A stretch of DNA of 15,604 nt from Burkholderiales bacterium (GCA_005789685.1 SXXD01000042.1:1-15604); one strand, 5' to 3'. Counted from the stretch's first letter, positions 1-7,880 are shown. Notes: generated by a model from the letters alone, not told the origin. Numbers and translations: made by a program.

Positions 1-1013
1 CCATTGACGCCCGTTTGCACCCAATCTCTGGCAGCTGCGCAATCAAATGCCAAAACAGGGATACCACTTGCAAGTGCTTCTAAAGTCACATTGCCAAAGG
101 TTTCAGTTTGACTAGGGAAAATAAATAAATCTGAACTTGCATAGTAAGCAGCCAAATTTGACTGTGACAACATGCCAGGGAAAATAATTTCTGGACAGCG
201 CTTTTGAAATTGCTCTTTCAAGGGGCCATCACCCACCATGACCAACTTGAACGCTTGGCCTGTGACCTTAAGGGCCTCATAAGTTTTGAGAACTTGGTCT
301 AAATTTTTTTCAGGGGCCATTCTGCCCACCGAAATCAGAACCTTGGTGTCGTCTGTGGCTCCCCAAGAACTTCTCAAGCTTGTGTCGCGTTTGGAAATGT
401 TGAATAGTTTTGTGTCGACCCCTCTCGACACAACCTTGAGATTGGCAAAGCCATTCTGACTCAGGGTCCGCATCAACTCCCTTGTGGGCACCATGGTGCA
501 AGCGGTTGCATTGTGAAATTTACGCAAATAAGCAACGATAGGTTTGCGCAACCATCCCACACCATAGTGTTTAGAATAACTTTGAAAATTGGTTCTGAAG
601 TCAGAGGTCACCGGAAGTTTTAAAACTTTGGCTGCTTGCAATGCAGACCATCCTAAAGGACCTTCGGTTGCAATGTGCACCACATCTGGCCGGCGCAATG
701 TCCAAGTTTTGACGAGGGTTTTCTTGCTAGGCAAACCCAACTTTAATTCAGGATACCTGGGTATAGGCATGCCACGCATCAACACCTCTTCAAGAGATGA
801 ATCGCTCATGGGAGAATCGGTTTTTGTTTGACGTGGACGAATCAGTTGTACGTCGTGATTTCTGTGGCTTAAGCCTTGAACCAATTTAGCCAACGTCATG
901 GCCACACCATTGACTTCAGGGGGCCATGTTTCAGTGACAACCGCAATGCGCAGTGAAGGCCGTGTGGCAGGATAATCTTCTACAACGATGGCAGTTTCAA
1001 TTGAGTTTTCCAT
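1..1013 (-). CDS. GT-B glycosyltransferase (family 4 / group 1), 3' part missing
   Basis: An open frame of 337 codons starts at ATG 1013 and leaves the window at base 1, so the C-terminus is missing. Translation shows a GT-B glycosyltransferase. Residues 22-40 carry the N-terminal strand and glycine loop (RIAVVTETWPPEVNGVA). A second-domain VGRMAPEKN lies at 229-237 and GDGP at 261-264. The nucleotide-sugar-binding E-x7-E motif is ETFGNVTLE (E304, E312). These match the retaining GT4 family, near the MgtA/SQD2-like mannosyl or sulfoquinovosyl transferases. Donor and acceptor cannot be read from sequence; transfer to a membrane lipid or an envelope glycan at the cytoplasmic face is the usual role. 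About 20 residues precede the usual family start, so a downstream start is possible. It is divergent from the gene at 1185. Family call is firm, substrate unknown. Confidence 0.88.
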   Translation of the reverse strand, partial: MENSIETAIVVEDYPATRPSLRIAVVTETWPPEVNGVAMTLAKLVQGLSHRNHDVQLIRPRQTKTDSPMSDSSLEEVLMRGMPIPRYPELKLGLPSKKTLVKTWTLRRPDVVHIATEGPLGWSALQAAKVLKLPVTSDFRTNFQSYSKHYGVGWLRKPIVAYLRKFHNATACTMVPTRELMRTLSQNGFANLKVVSRGVDTKLFNISKRDTSLRSSWGATDDTKVLISVGRMAPEKNLDQVLKTYEALKVTGQAFKLVMVGDGPLKEQFQKRCPEIIFPGMLSQSNLAAYYASSDLFIFPSQTETFGNVTLEALASGIPVLAFDCAAARDWVQTGVN

Positions 1014-1071
1014 GCCTAAATCATCCAATCTCTATTTAACAACTTGATGACAATCAGGTTAAGAAATAAAT

Positions 1072-1124
1072 AAATGATGAAATTTCAATGACAAGATTCG
1101 TTTGTCATTGAAATTTCATCATTT
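1072..1124. repeat. 23-bp perfect inverted repeat in divergent promoter region
   Basis: Bases 1072-1094 and 1102-1124 are exact reverse complements, separated by 7 bases (1095-1101). Each arm also contains the self-palindrome TGAAATTTCA (1078-1087 and 1109-1118). The two copies start 31 bp apart, about three helical turns. Both flanking genes read away from it and there is no T-run, so it is not a simple terminator. It could be a double operator for a dimeric regulator, a leader-RNA hairpin for the gene at 1185, or a remnant of a small mobile repeat. The repeat itself is seen directly; its function is not known. Confidence 0.85.
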
Positions 1125-1184
1125 GCGTCAATGATCGTCTGATGCACAATTCGTGCTGCCCCAAATTTCACACCAGGAGACGAT

Positions 1185-1793
1185 GTGACTACATTTTTCG
1201 AAGCCTTGAGAATTCAGCGTTTTGACGACCACCGTTACTACCATCACAGCCGAATTAATCAATCATTGCACTTCATCAGTGCCATTAGTTTTGTGGTTGC
1301 CTATGCATTCCTGCTCATTGACCCTGTCATTTCTGCACTGATTGCTTGGTTGGTGTCTATGACCACTCGTCAATCTGGACACTTTTTCTTCGAGCCATTG
1401 GGTTACGATGAGATTAACCAAGCCACACAAGAACACAAGGAAGAAATCAAAGTTGGCTACAACTTGAGCCGCAAAGTTGTTTTGTTAAGCATCTGGGCTA
1501 TTTTGCCCATGGTGCTCTACGTTGAGCCTGGTTTGTTCGGCATGATTGAGCCTTGGGATAATTTGACAGAATGGGTTAGGCAAGTTGGCGCATCATGGCT
1601 TATTTTGGGTGTTGCAGGCTTGCTTTTCAGAACCATTCATTTGTTCTTCTTGAAAGATGTGCAAACAGGCTTGGTTTGGATGACAAAAATTATCACCGAT
1701 CCCTTTCACGATATTGTTCTGTACCACAAAGCACCTTTGTATTTGCTCAAAGGCGAATTGATAGACAACAATCCAAAGCAGATGTACCACTGA
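1185..1793 (+). CDS. Mpo1-like (DUF962-type) membrane protein
   Basis: A 202-residue membrane protein. GTG at 1185 is chosen because AGGAG (1175-1179) sits five bases upstream; the overlapping ATG at 1183 runs straight into TGA. Residues 19-29 read YHHSRINQSLH, giving the H-H-x3-N-x3-H pattern, and 63-70 read QSGHFFFE, giving Q-x-GH-x3-E. As recalled, yeast Mpo1 has the same HH-x3-N-x3-H spacing and a GHGVFE motif. Mpo1 is an Fe(II) dioxygenase acting on 2-hydroxy fatty acids. Hydrophobic segments lie at about 30-58, 98-113 and 136-153. H152 and H175 are further possible ligands. If the relation holds, the protein would oxidise a fatty acyl chain in the inner membrane; that is inference, and bacterial members are mostly uncharacterised. 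It ends just before a strong terminator. Confidence 0.6.
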   Translation: MTTFFEALRIQRFDDHRYYHHSRINQSLHFISAISFVVAYAFLLIDPVISALIAWLVSMTTRQSGHFFFEPLGYDEINQATQEHKEEIKVGYNLSRKVVLLSIWAILPMVLYVEPGLFGMIEPWDNLTEWVRQVGASWLILGVAGLLFRTIHLFFLKDVQTGLVWMTKIITDPFHDIVLYHKAPLYLLKGELIDNNPKQMYH

Positions 1794-1807
1794 TACTTTG
1801 AAAGTCA

Positions 1808-1839
1808 AAAAAAACCGCTCTGATCAGAGCGGTTTTTTT
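1808..1839. terminator. Bidirectional rho-independent terminator
   Basis: A perfect 32-bp palindrome is centred on TGATCA, with GC-rich arms (ACCGCTC/GAGCGGT) bounded by seven A on the left and seven T on the right. It lies between the convergent genes ending at 1793 and 1872, so it can serve both strands. Confidence 0.93.
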
Positions 1840-1871
1840 ATGTCCTAAAACTTTGCAGTCGTGCAACGCAA

Positions 1872-3566
1872 TCAGGCAATGTAAACGCGCTTTTCAGCAG
1901 CAGTGGGTGTATTGACTTTGTAGGTTCTGCTTGAAATGGTGTCAATGAACAACCACTCACCTTGAACTTGAGCAGTAGAAATAGTCAATTTAAGATAGCC
2001 ACGGCGAGATGAATCCATCCACTTCAAATCCTTGACTACGCCTTCAAAAATAGCTTTAACTTGCGCGGGTGGTAAAGACAAATAGGCTTCCAGTCCAGGA
2101 GAGCTTACGCTGGATGTAGCAAACTCTTCGCCCACTTTCTGGCCAGACATCAATGTCAAATCACTGTGCCAGGCATTGTGTGTATCGCCCGCCAAAACAA
2201 CCAATCGCTTTTTCAGCTGTGCAGCTGTCGACAAGAGAATTTCACGAGCAGCTGGATAGCCATCCCATGCATCCAAGTTGTAACCCAGTTTAGGCTGGTT
2301 CAACAAGGCTGTTTCTGTTGCTGTGATGGGAAAGCCTTGCGCTTGTTTTGCCTTGGCTGTGAGGTAGTCTGTGATGGCTTGTTGACCGGCCGCTTGCGCT
2401 TGTGGACTGGTGTCCGATGGATTCAAGGCTTGCAGAATGGTTAATGGAAACTCCATTCTGGCCATCAAAACTTGTTGGCCAAGCACTTGCCAAGTTGCGG
2501 TTGAAGTAGCCATCTGAGTCTGCAGCCACTGAACTTGCTCTGCGCCCATCAATTGTCTTGTGGGTGATGACAAAGTTGCCAGCGCTCTTGCTTGCTTCGC
2601 TGGATTGATCAAGTCGGTAATTTCAACTTGTTGATCGCGCCCAATCAAACGCGTATCGAGCATGTGCAAGCTCAGTAAGTTGCCGAAGTTAAAGCTTCTG
2701 TAAATCTTGCTCTTGTCTGTACCTGTGCGAATGGGCATCCATTCGTGATAGGCCTGAAGGGCAGCAGCTTTACGGGCTGCAAACGCACCTTCGGTTGCAG
2801 GCGTGTGATTTTCCGCACCATCTTTGTAGGTGTCGTTCGTAAATTCATGATCGTCCCAAACTGCAATCAAGGGCTTGCTGGCATGAAGCTGCTTTGAATC
2901 TGCATCAGACTTGTATTGCGCATGTCGCAAGCGGTAATCACTCAAAGTCAAAATTTCGTTGGCTGGAACAGAGGTTCGGCCTAGACTTGCGGCTTTCTCA
3001 GAGGCGTAGCCAGTTGCAGCATATTCATAAATGTAGTCGCCCAAGTGAATGGCAACATCTGCATCGGAACGGGCAACTTCAGCATACACATTGAAGAATC
3101 CTGATGGGTAATTCGAGCAGGACATCACAGCCAACTTCACATCGCTCACAGCACCAACAGGCAAGGTTTTTGTTTTGCCAATCGGAGAGTTGTGCTGGCC
3201 AGCCTGAAAGCGGTAAAAGTAGGTCTGATTGGGCAGAAGGCCAGTTGCGTCTACTTTGCATGTGTGACCAGTTTCTGCGTTGGCTTGTGCAGAACCAGAA
3301 ACCAGAATCTTTGAAAACTCGAGGTCTGCAGCAACCTGCCATGTGAGGTTAACAGCGTCCGAAAGGCCTTGGAACTTGGCGTGTGTCCACAAAATGACGC
3401 GGTCACTCAGTGGATCACCGCTGGCAACGCCATAGTCAAAATTGACCATGGGAGATTCGCTGCTTCCGCATGCACTCAGAATACCGCCAGTCGATAAAAC
3501 GGCAGAAATAGAACTGACTTTAATGAGAAAGTCGCGACGAGGATGGATATGTTTCAAAGTACTCAC
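1872..3566 (-). CDS. phoD: PhoD-family alkaline phosphatase/phosphodiesterase, Tat-exported lipoprotein
   Basis: A 564-residue PhoD-type metallophosphoesterase. The N-terminus has a twin-arginine motif (PRRDFLIK, residues 9-16) followed by a hydrophobic stretch and the lipobox LSAC (C33), so it should cross folded by Tat and then be lipidated. The PhoD N-terminal domain begins at FDYGVASGDP (43-52). Catalytic motifs are SCSNYPSGFFNVYAEVA (149-165), HLGDYIYEY (174-182), WDDHEFTND (237-245) and GDTHNAWH (460-467). The family uses Fe/Ca and releases phosphate from mono- and diesters in the periplasm. The frame opens with GTG at 3566, but AGGTGAG over that codon could instead serve a TTG at 3557; the twin-arginine motif survives either way. 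It lies 91 bp downstream of ppk2 on the same strand, and the gap holds a Pho-box-like cluster. It ends at the shared terminator. Confidence 0.92.
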   Translation of the reverse strand: MSTLKHIHPRRDFLIKVSSISAVLSTGGILSACGSSESPMVNFDYGVASGDPLSDRVILWTHAKFQGLSDAVNLTWQVAADLEFSKILVSGSAQANAETGHTCKVDATGLLPNQTYFYRFQAGQHNSPIGKTKTLPVGAVSDVKLAVMSCSNYPSGFFNVYAEVARSDADVAIHLGDYIYEYAATGYASEKAASLGRTSVPANEILTLSDYRLRHAQYKSDADSKQLHASKPLIAVWDDHEFTNDTYKDGAENHTPATEGAFAARKAAALQAYHEWMPIRTGTDKSKIYRSFNFGNLLSLHMLDTRLIGRDQQVEITDLINPAKQARALATLSSPTRQLMGAEQVQWLQTQMATSTATWQVLGQQVLMARMEFPLTILQALNPSDTSPQAQAAGQQAITDYLTAKAKQAQGFPITATETALLNQPKLGYNLDAWDGYPAAREILLSTAAQLKKRLVVLAGDTHNAWHSDLTLMSGQKVGEEFATSSVSSPGLEAYLSLPPAQVKAIFEGVVKDLKWMDSSRRGYLKLTISTAQVQGEWLFIDTISSRTYKVNTPTAAEKRVYIA

Positions 3567-3578
3567 CTGTAATGAAAT

Positions 3579-3628
3579 TGACAGGTGTCATCATGATGTC
3601 AAGAGATGACAGTGCCATGAATTTGACA
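3579..3628. promoter_or_regulatory. TGTCA-rich region with a Pho-box-like unit
   Basis: Five TGTCA motifs, counting both orientations, occur within 50 bases upstream of the PhoD start: 3579-3583, 3586-3590, 3597-3601, 3607-3611 and 3624-3628. Two on the plus strand start exactly 11 bp apart, giving GTGTCAT-CATG-ATGTCAA at 3585-3602. This is the 7-4-7 layout of PhoB boxes, with matches of 6/7 and 5/7 to CTGTCAT. The box points away from phoD, which is unusual for PhoB activation, so the call is tentative. A phosphate-starvation role would fit the gene. Confidence 0.4.
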
Positions 3629-3657
3629 CTTTCAGCCGTGACTTTTTACCAACTCTC

Positions 3658-4569
3658 TTAATATTTTTCAGGCACGATCATGTCTTCAGGAACTGGGTGC
3701 CGAATATAGTCTGGGTTTCTAACGCGCGCAGGTAGCTCAATTTCAGCGTGCTGCACCTCGTGGTAATTGAATTGTCCCAGCAGGTGATCAATGCAATTCA
3801 AGCGCGCTCTCTTTTTATCCACGGCTTGAACCACCCACCAAGGCGCTTCAGGAATGTGTGTGCGCTCAATCATGGTTTCTTTAGCACGCGTGTAATCTTC
3901 CCAGCGCCTGCGGCTTTCCAAGTCCATTGGGCTGAGCTTCCACTGTTTGAGTGGATCGTGGATTCGGCCTAGAAAACGCGCATGCTGTTCATCGTCAGTG
4001 ATTGAGAACCAGTACTTAAGGAGTGTGATGCCACTTCGTGCAAGCATTTTTTCAAATTCTGGCACGGTGCGAAAGAACTCTTCATACTCTTCGTCTGAGC
4101 AAAAACCCATGACTTTTTCGACACCAGCTCGGTTGTACCAGCTTCGATCGAACAGGACGATCTCACCAGCTGCAGGCAAATGCGAAACATACCGCTGAAA
4201 GTACCACTGGGTTCTTTCACGGTCGTTGGGTGCTGGCAATGCTGAAACACGGCAAACACGAGGATTCAATCGCTGGGTAATGCGTTTGATCACGCCACCT
4301 TTGCCGGCCGCGTCACGGCCTTCAAACAATATGACAACTTTTTGCTTGGTTGCAACAACCCAGTCTTGTAATTTGACCAGCTCCCCTTGCAATCGAAGAA
4401 GTTCGCGAAAATAGTGAGCACGCGCCACTTTTTCTTCAGCACTGGCCAAGGGGTCATTCTCATTGACACCGTCCTCAAGGGCCATCTCTAGTTCTTCATC
4501 AATAGAATCCAGAATGTCTTCACGGATTTTGCGCATTTGCTCGGCATCGATTTGAGCTTGTTGATTCAT
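3658..4569 (-). CDS. ppk2: Polyphosphate kinase 2 (class I PPK2)
   Basis: A 303-residue single-domain PPK2, which transfers phosphate between polyphosphate and nucleoside di- or triphosphates in the cytoplasm. Visible motifs are the Walker A EGRDAAGKGG (83-92), the Walker B LFDRSWYNR (139-147) and the basic lid region DPLKQWKLSP...SRRRWEDYTRAK (205-230). Length and domain layout fit a one-domain class I enzyme; sequence alone does not settle GDP versus ADP preference. ATG at 4569 has a good ribosome site (AGAGGAG). It is divergent from the MipA-like gene at 4690 and upstream of phoD on the same strand. Together with phoD it suggests coupled intracellular storage and extracellular scavenging of phosphate. 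Confidence 0.95.
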   Translation of the reverse strand: MNQQAQIDAEQMRKIREDILDSIDEELEMALEDGVNENDPLASAEEKVARAHYFRELLRLQGELVKLQDWVVATKQKVVILFEGRDAAGKGGVIKRITQRLNPRVCRVSALPAPNDRERTQWYFQRYVSHLPAAGEIVLFDRSWYNRAGVEKVMGFCSDEEYEEFFRTVPEFEKMLARSGITLLKYWFSITDDEQHARFLGRIHDPLKQWKLSPMDLESRRRWEDYTRAKETMIERTHIPEAPWWVVQAVDKKRARLNCIDHLLGQFNYHEVQHAEIELPARVRNPDYIRHPVPEDMIVPEKY

Positions 4570-4689
4570 ATCTTGACTCCTCTCGTAACATCATCTTGAT
4601 ACTTCATTGCAAATTCATGACTTAAATTGAATTTCCAAATAATTCATTTTGTCACATGGATTTAACCTTGTAAGCGTAAAACTGACTTG

Positions 4690-5526
4690 ATGATTCACCC
4701 GATGCATGCCCTTAAGCAAATGATCTTTCATGCACTTTGCTTGGTTGTCATCATTTTCAGCATCATCCTATTTCCGTCCACGGCAAACGCACAAAACAGC
4801 TCCACTGAGGCATCTCCTGTTATCAGCGAATCCGACCAACTCTATTACACCCTTGGCACAAGACTGAAGTCCAATGACCTGGGTGATTGGCAAAACACGG
4901 CACGCGTCAGACCCGTAATTGGGCTGCGCTACGGCAAGTGGCAACTGGGCATAGGCGATGGTCGCGCTTGGCGGAATTTAGGCCAGTTTGGCAGTGAGCC
5001 AACACTTAGTTATCAAGTCATGGATGAACAAGATTTGAACATCGGACTTTCTATGCGCGTTCACAACGTGGGCACGGGTGAGTCTTTTGATGTTTTCGAG
5101 GGTGGTAAAAACACTTTGCGAACACGCGTCATGTTGCATCGCAAGATCAATCAACGTTGGCGATTCAATGCAGATTGGACACAAGATGTTTTGAACAAAG
5201 GGGACGGCACCACTCTTAACCTAGGATTGTCATACGCCTGGCCAGTGTTTCAGCAGAGTGAGTTAATTCTTCATGCTGACAGCACTTGGGCCACAGCAGA
5301 ACATTGGCGAAATTCTGGTTCTCAATTCAAAACAGGACCGTTAAACCTTGTCACTACAGGTTTTCAGAAGGTCAGTGCGGGTTTAACTTTCAAGCAATCA
5401 CTTTCAAGACATTGGGCTTGGTATTCTTCATTTGCCATCTCCCAACCCATTGCTAAGCTCAAAAGAATTTCAGGCTTTAACGAAATTGCATCAGGCCAGA
5501 TTGGCATTTTGTATTTCAAACGCTGA
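4690..5526 (+). CDS. MipA/OmpV-family outer-membrane protein
   Basis: A 278-residue exported beta-rich protein. A long signal peptide (hydrophobic about 11-29) ends with a signal-peptidase I site after TANA (A34). The mature part starts YYTLGTRLKSN and then alternates short polar and aromatic strands typical of a small outer-membrane barrel: RVRPVIGLRYGKWQLGIGD, QDLNIGLSMR, NTLRTRVMLHRKIN, TTLNLGLSYAWPVF, VSAGLTFKQSLS. It ends GQIGILYFKR. This pattern matches MipA/OmpV, proteins linked in other species to murein-synthesis scaffolding or to porin-like functions. The frame can also open at TTG 4687; ATG 4690 is preferred, and ATG 4702 is a further option because no clear ribosome site is visible. 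The promoter must lie in the 120-bp gap shared with ppk2. Confidence 0.72.
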   Translation: MIHPMHALKQMIFHALCLVVIIFSIILFPSTANAQNSSTEASPVISESDQLYYTLGTRLKSNDLGDWQNTARVRPVIGLRYGKWQLGIGDGRAWRNLGQFGSEPTLSYQVMDEQDLNIGLSMRVHNVGTGESFDVFEGGKNTLRTRVMLHRKINQRWRFNADWTQDVLNKGDGTTLNLGLSYAWPVFQQSELILHADSTWATAEHWRNSGSQFKTGPLNLVTTGFQKVSAGLTFKQSLSRHWAWYSSFAISQPIAKLKRISGFNEIASGQIGILYFKR

Positions 5527-5574
5527 TCATTGAGTGGATTGCCTGATCGGGAAAAATAACATCTCGTCATCGAT

Positions 5575-6099
5575 TTGAAACACGAGAAGCATAGAATTTT
5601 CACAAGTTTTCCATTCAATCGTCACTCAAAAAGCTTTGTTTTGAAAAATACATTCATTCAAGTTCCGGCCAAAGCATTGTTGCTGCTTGCCAAAGTTGCC
5701 TTGCCAGTTTTGCCCTTTATCTTTGGTTTTATATTTTTAAAACCCAAGTACATTCTCAACTATCGCGAAACAATTCAGAAGTTGAGAATTCACCACAAGG
5801 CCCTTTCACAGGGACCTGTGAGAAGGTACTTTGAATCATTTTTTGCTGTGCGCTTGAATGAGTCGAGTCAAATTTCAGGTTCTTGCACCCAATGCGGCAG
5901 TTGCTGCCTGAATCAACAGTGTTTTTTTCTAGAGCCCATACCGGAGGACAAGTTCCAATGCGGCATCTACAACTCGCCTTTTAGAAAATTATCGAATTGC
6001 GGTGCTTTTCCTATTTCGGGTGAAGACATTGAGAGGTACGACTGTCCAGGTTATGTCCTTAATCCAAAAACAGTGATAAAGATTGCAGTAGTCAATTAA
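5575..6099 (+). CDS. YkgJ-like cysteine-cluster protein with membrane anchor
   Basis: A 174-residue frame. Residues about 34-55 are strongly hydrophobic (one membrane segment). The C-terminal half carries C104-x2-C107-x2-C110-C111, then C116, C129, C142 and C157. This CxxCxxCC pattern is that of the YkgJ/UPF0153 cysteine-cluster family, thought to bind zinc or an iron-sulfur cluster. No biochemical role is established. No ATG is available: the in-frame stop at 5557 is followed by TTG 5575, and a second TTG at 5641 would still keep the membrane segment. Neither has a good ribosome site, so the start is uncertain. It follows the MipA-like gene by 48 bp and faces the aminotransferase gene. Confidence 0.7.
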   Translation: MKHEKHRIFTSFPFNRHSKSFVLKNTFIQVPAKALLLLAKVALPVLPFIFGFIFLKPKYILNYRETIQKLRIHHKALSQGPVRRYFESFFAVRLNESSQISGSCTQCGSCCLNQQCFFLEPIPEDKFQCGIYNSPFRKLSNCGAFPISGEDIERYDCPGYVLNPKTVIKIAVVN

Positions 6100-6139
6100 G
6101 CACTGCTTTCACCCTCAAAAAATTAGTGAATAGCAGTGC
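6100..6139. terminator. Hairpin between convergent genes, probable terminator
   Basis: GCACTGCT (6100-6107) pairs with AGCAGTGC (6132-6139). The stem continues as TTCAC (6108-6112) with GTGAA (6126-6130) after a single bulged T at 6131, giving 13 base pairs and a 13-base loop. It starts right after the stop codon at 6099 and lies between convergent genes. No strong T-run follows on either strand, so termination or 3'-end protection is inferred from position. Confidence 0.5.
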
Positions 6140-6168
6140 CATGCGCAAGCTTCACACGGGTCTCATTT

Positions 6169-7821
6169 TTAAACTTTCATTGCATCTCGTTTTTGAAACA
6201 TTTCTTTCAAAATCGATCTGCGGATCAGCTTGTTGGACAGCTCAGGTGGGGCCCAAAACCACTGCGCTGATTTCATAGACTCACAAGCCGCCACAAATCG
6301 ACGCAACACTTCTTCAAAGTCTGCATCTGAGTAATTCAAGCTGAAAATCAAACGACCGGTGCCGACCCAACTGAGCGCCAATCCTTCAGAGCGCAGGTAG
6401 TACTGAAGCATCCAGTTGTAACGGCTTGTGTCCGTGTAATAGAGGCTCCAGACACTCGACATATTGGCAGCCCGCAAAGGCAGTCCTTTTTCAGTCATCA
6501 CCTGATTAAAACGCTCGCGCCTTTGGTTCCAAGTGTTGTCCAAATTGTCGTAAACAGCTGATATTTCAGGTGTTTCAATTTTTTCTAAAAAGACAGACAT
6601 GGCACCCATGACGTGTGGGTGCGCGTTGAATGTACCGCGCGCAAAACAAATGTCAGCGGGCCTTTCTGAGCGAAATCGCTTCATCAAATCGGCACGGCCA
6701 CACACCACGCCCACTGGGTAACCGCCGCCCAAGGTTTTGCCATACGTGACCAAGTCGGCTTGAACGCCAAAATACGCTTGGGCACCACCTTTTGCCAAAC
6801 GAAATCCTAAGAAAACCTCGTCAAATATGAGCACGATGTTGCGTTCGGTACAGACTTCGCGCAGCTTTTTCAACCAAGCTGTGTAAGCTTCCCGATCGTA
6901 TGTCGCCCTGCGGCTGCTATCGACCAAGGAAGAGTCGCCTGGCGCGCCTTGGTTTAAGTGAAGCGCTTGCAAGGGGTTGATCAGGACGCATGCAATGTCA
7001 GATCTGGTACGCAGCACTTTGAGAGAGTTTTCATGCATGTCCCTCAGTGTGTATGTTTCACGGGGTGGCATCGGGTTGCCGGGTCCTGGCTGCACATCTT
7101 CCCACCAGCCATGGTACGCACCACAAAAACGAACCAAGTTTTTACGACCTGTGTGATACCTTGCCAGCCTGACAGCCTGCATGACAGCTTCCGTGCCCGA
7201 CATGTGAAACGACACCTCATCGAGACCAGAAATTTCTTTCAAGCGCTTCACGTTAAAAGCAACACATGGGTGGTAGGCCCCTAAAGTTGCGCCTACTGCT
7301 TCAACCTTCTCCGATCCTAGTTTCATGCATTCTTTGTAAAAATCAGCGCCAAAAACGTTGACGCCGTAAGAGCCCGTCAAGTCGTAAAACCGCTGCCCAT
7401 CTTGGTCTGTCACAAATACGCCATCTGCGGACTGTATAAATGCACCTACTTTCAAGTGTTGTCGCACCAGTGGGCTGAATTGAAATGGAACGCGGTACGC
7501 GCCCGTGAACTGCAAATCAGAAATGATTTCACGCGCTTCGGCTGTCATTTCGATGCTTTTGACGTGCCGTGTCTGTAACAAATTTGCCAGCTGGTAAAAC
7601 GCAGAACGTCGATTAGCAGCCACAGACTCTGGAGCACCATCACATGAGAAGAATTGGTCTTCCTTGAACTCGTAGCCAGGCAAAAAGGAGACCACGCGTT
7701 TTGCCATTCTGGAGTGACCTGTTAATGACGGGTGCTTGGCAAACGACAACTCTAGCCGTCTTTTTACAAAAGGGAATAAGAGTGCAATTGCACCAATGGA
7801 CAAAGCAAGTTGTGTAGACAC
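6169..7821 (-). CDS. Class III PLP aminotransferase, glutamate-1-semialdehyde-aminomutase-like, with N-terminal extension
   Basis: A 550-residue fold-type I PLP enzyme. The core matches glutamate-1-semialdehyde aminomutase relatives: SGTEAVMQAVRLAR (208-221), FCGAYHGWW (232-240), IFDEVFLGFR (332-341, PLP-ring aspartate D334) and YGKTLGGGYPVG (360-371) with Schiff-base lysine K362. The core is preceded by about 110 extra residues, including a short hydrophobic segment (about 5-18) followed by KRR, which may tether it to the inner membrane. That extension and its length make a role as the heme-pathway HemL unlikely; the substrate is unknown. The start is GTG 7821 without an obvious ribosome site; ATG at residue 39 is an alternative that would remove the hydrophobic segment. 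It is divergent from psd with only about 60 bp between starts, so the two may share control. Confidence 0.85.
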   Translation of the reverse strand: MSTQLALSIGAIALLFPFVKRRLELSFAKHPSLTGHSRMAKRVVSFLPGYEFKEDQFFSCDGAPESVAANRRSAFYQLANLLQTRHVKSIEMTAEAREIISDLQFTGAYRVPFQFSPLVRQHLKVGAFIQSADGVFVTDQDGQRFYDLTGSYGVNVFGADFYKECMKLGSEKVEAVGATLGAYHPCVAFNVKRLKEISGLDEVSFHMSGTEAVMQAVRLARYHTGRKNLVRFCGAYHGWWEDVQPGPGNPMPPRETYTLRDMHENSLKVLRTRSDIACVLINPLQALHLNQGAPGDSSLVDSSRRATYDREAYTAWLKKLREVCTERNIVLIFDEVFLGFRLAKGGAQAYFGVQADLVTYGKTLGGGYPVGVVCGRADLMKRFRSERPADICFARGTFNAHPHVMGAMSVFLEKIETPEISAVYDNLDNTWNQRRERFNQVMTEKGLPLRAANMSSVWSLYYTDTSRYNWMLQYYLRSEGLALSWVGTGRLIFSLNYSDADFEEVLRRFVAACESMKSAQWFWAPPELSNKLIRRSILKEMFQKRDAMKV

Positions 7822-7880
7822 GTTGAATCCGAAGATGAGTGGTTGAAGTCATCTTTTTATTTAAATTTCGTGACAAGAAA

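Noticed and set aside
1072..1124. Large inverted repeat as a transcription terminator
   Set aside because: Both neighbouring genes read away from it and no T-run follows either arm.
1183..1188. ATG as start of the Mpo1-like gene
   Set aside because: It is followed at once by TGA; the GTG at 1185 has the ribosome site.
3574..3602. TTGACA on the minus strand (3602-3597) as a sigma-70 promoter for phoD
   Set aside because: The -10 position 17 bases on reads AATTTC, a poor match, and transcription would begin almost on the start codon.
6169..7821. Assignment as HemL of heme synthesis
   Set aside because: The length and N-terminal extension do not fit HemL; only the catalytic core is shared.
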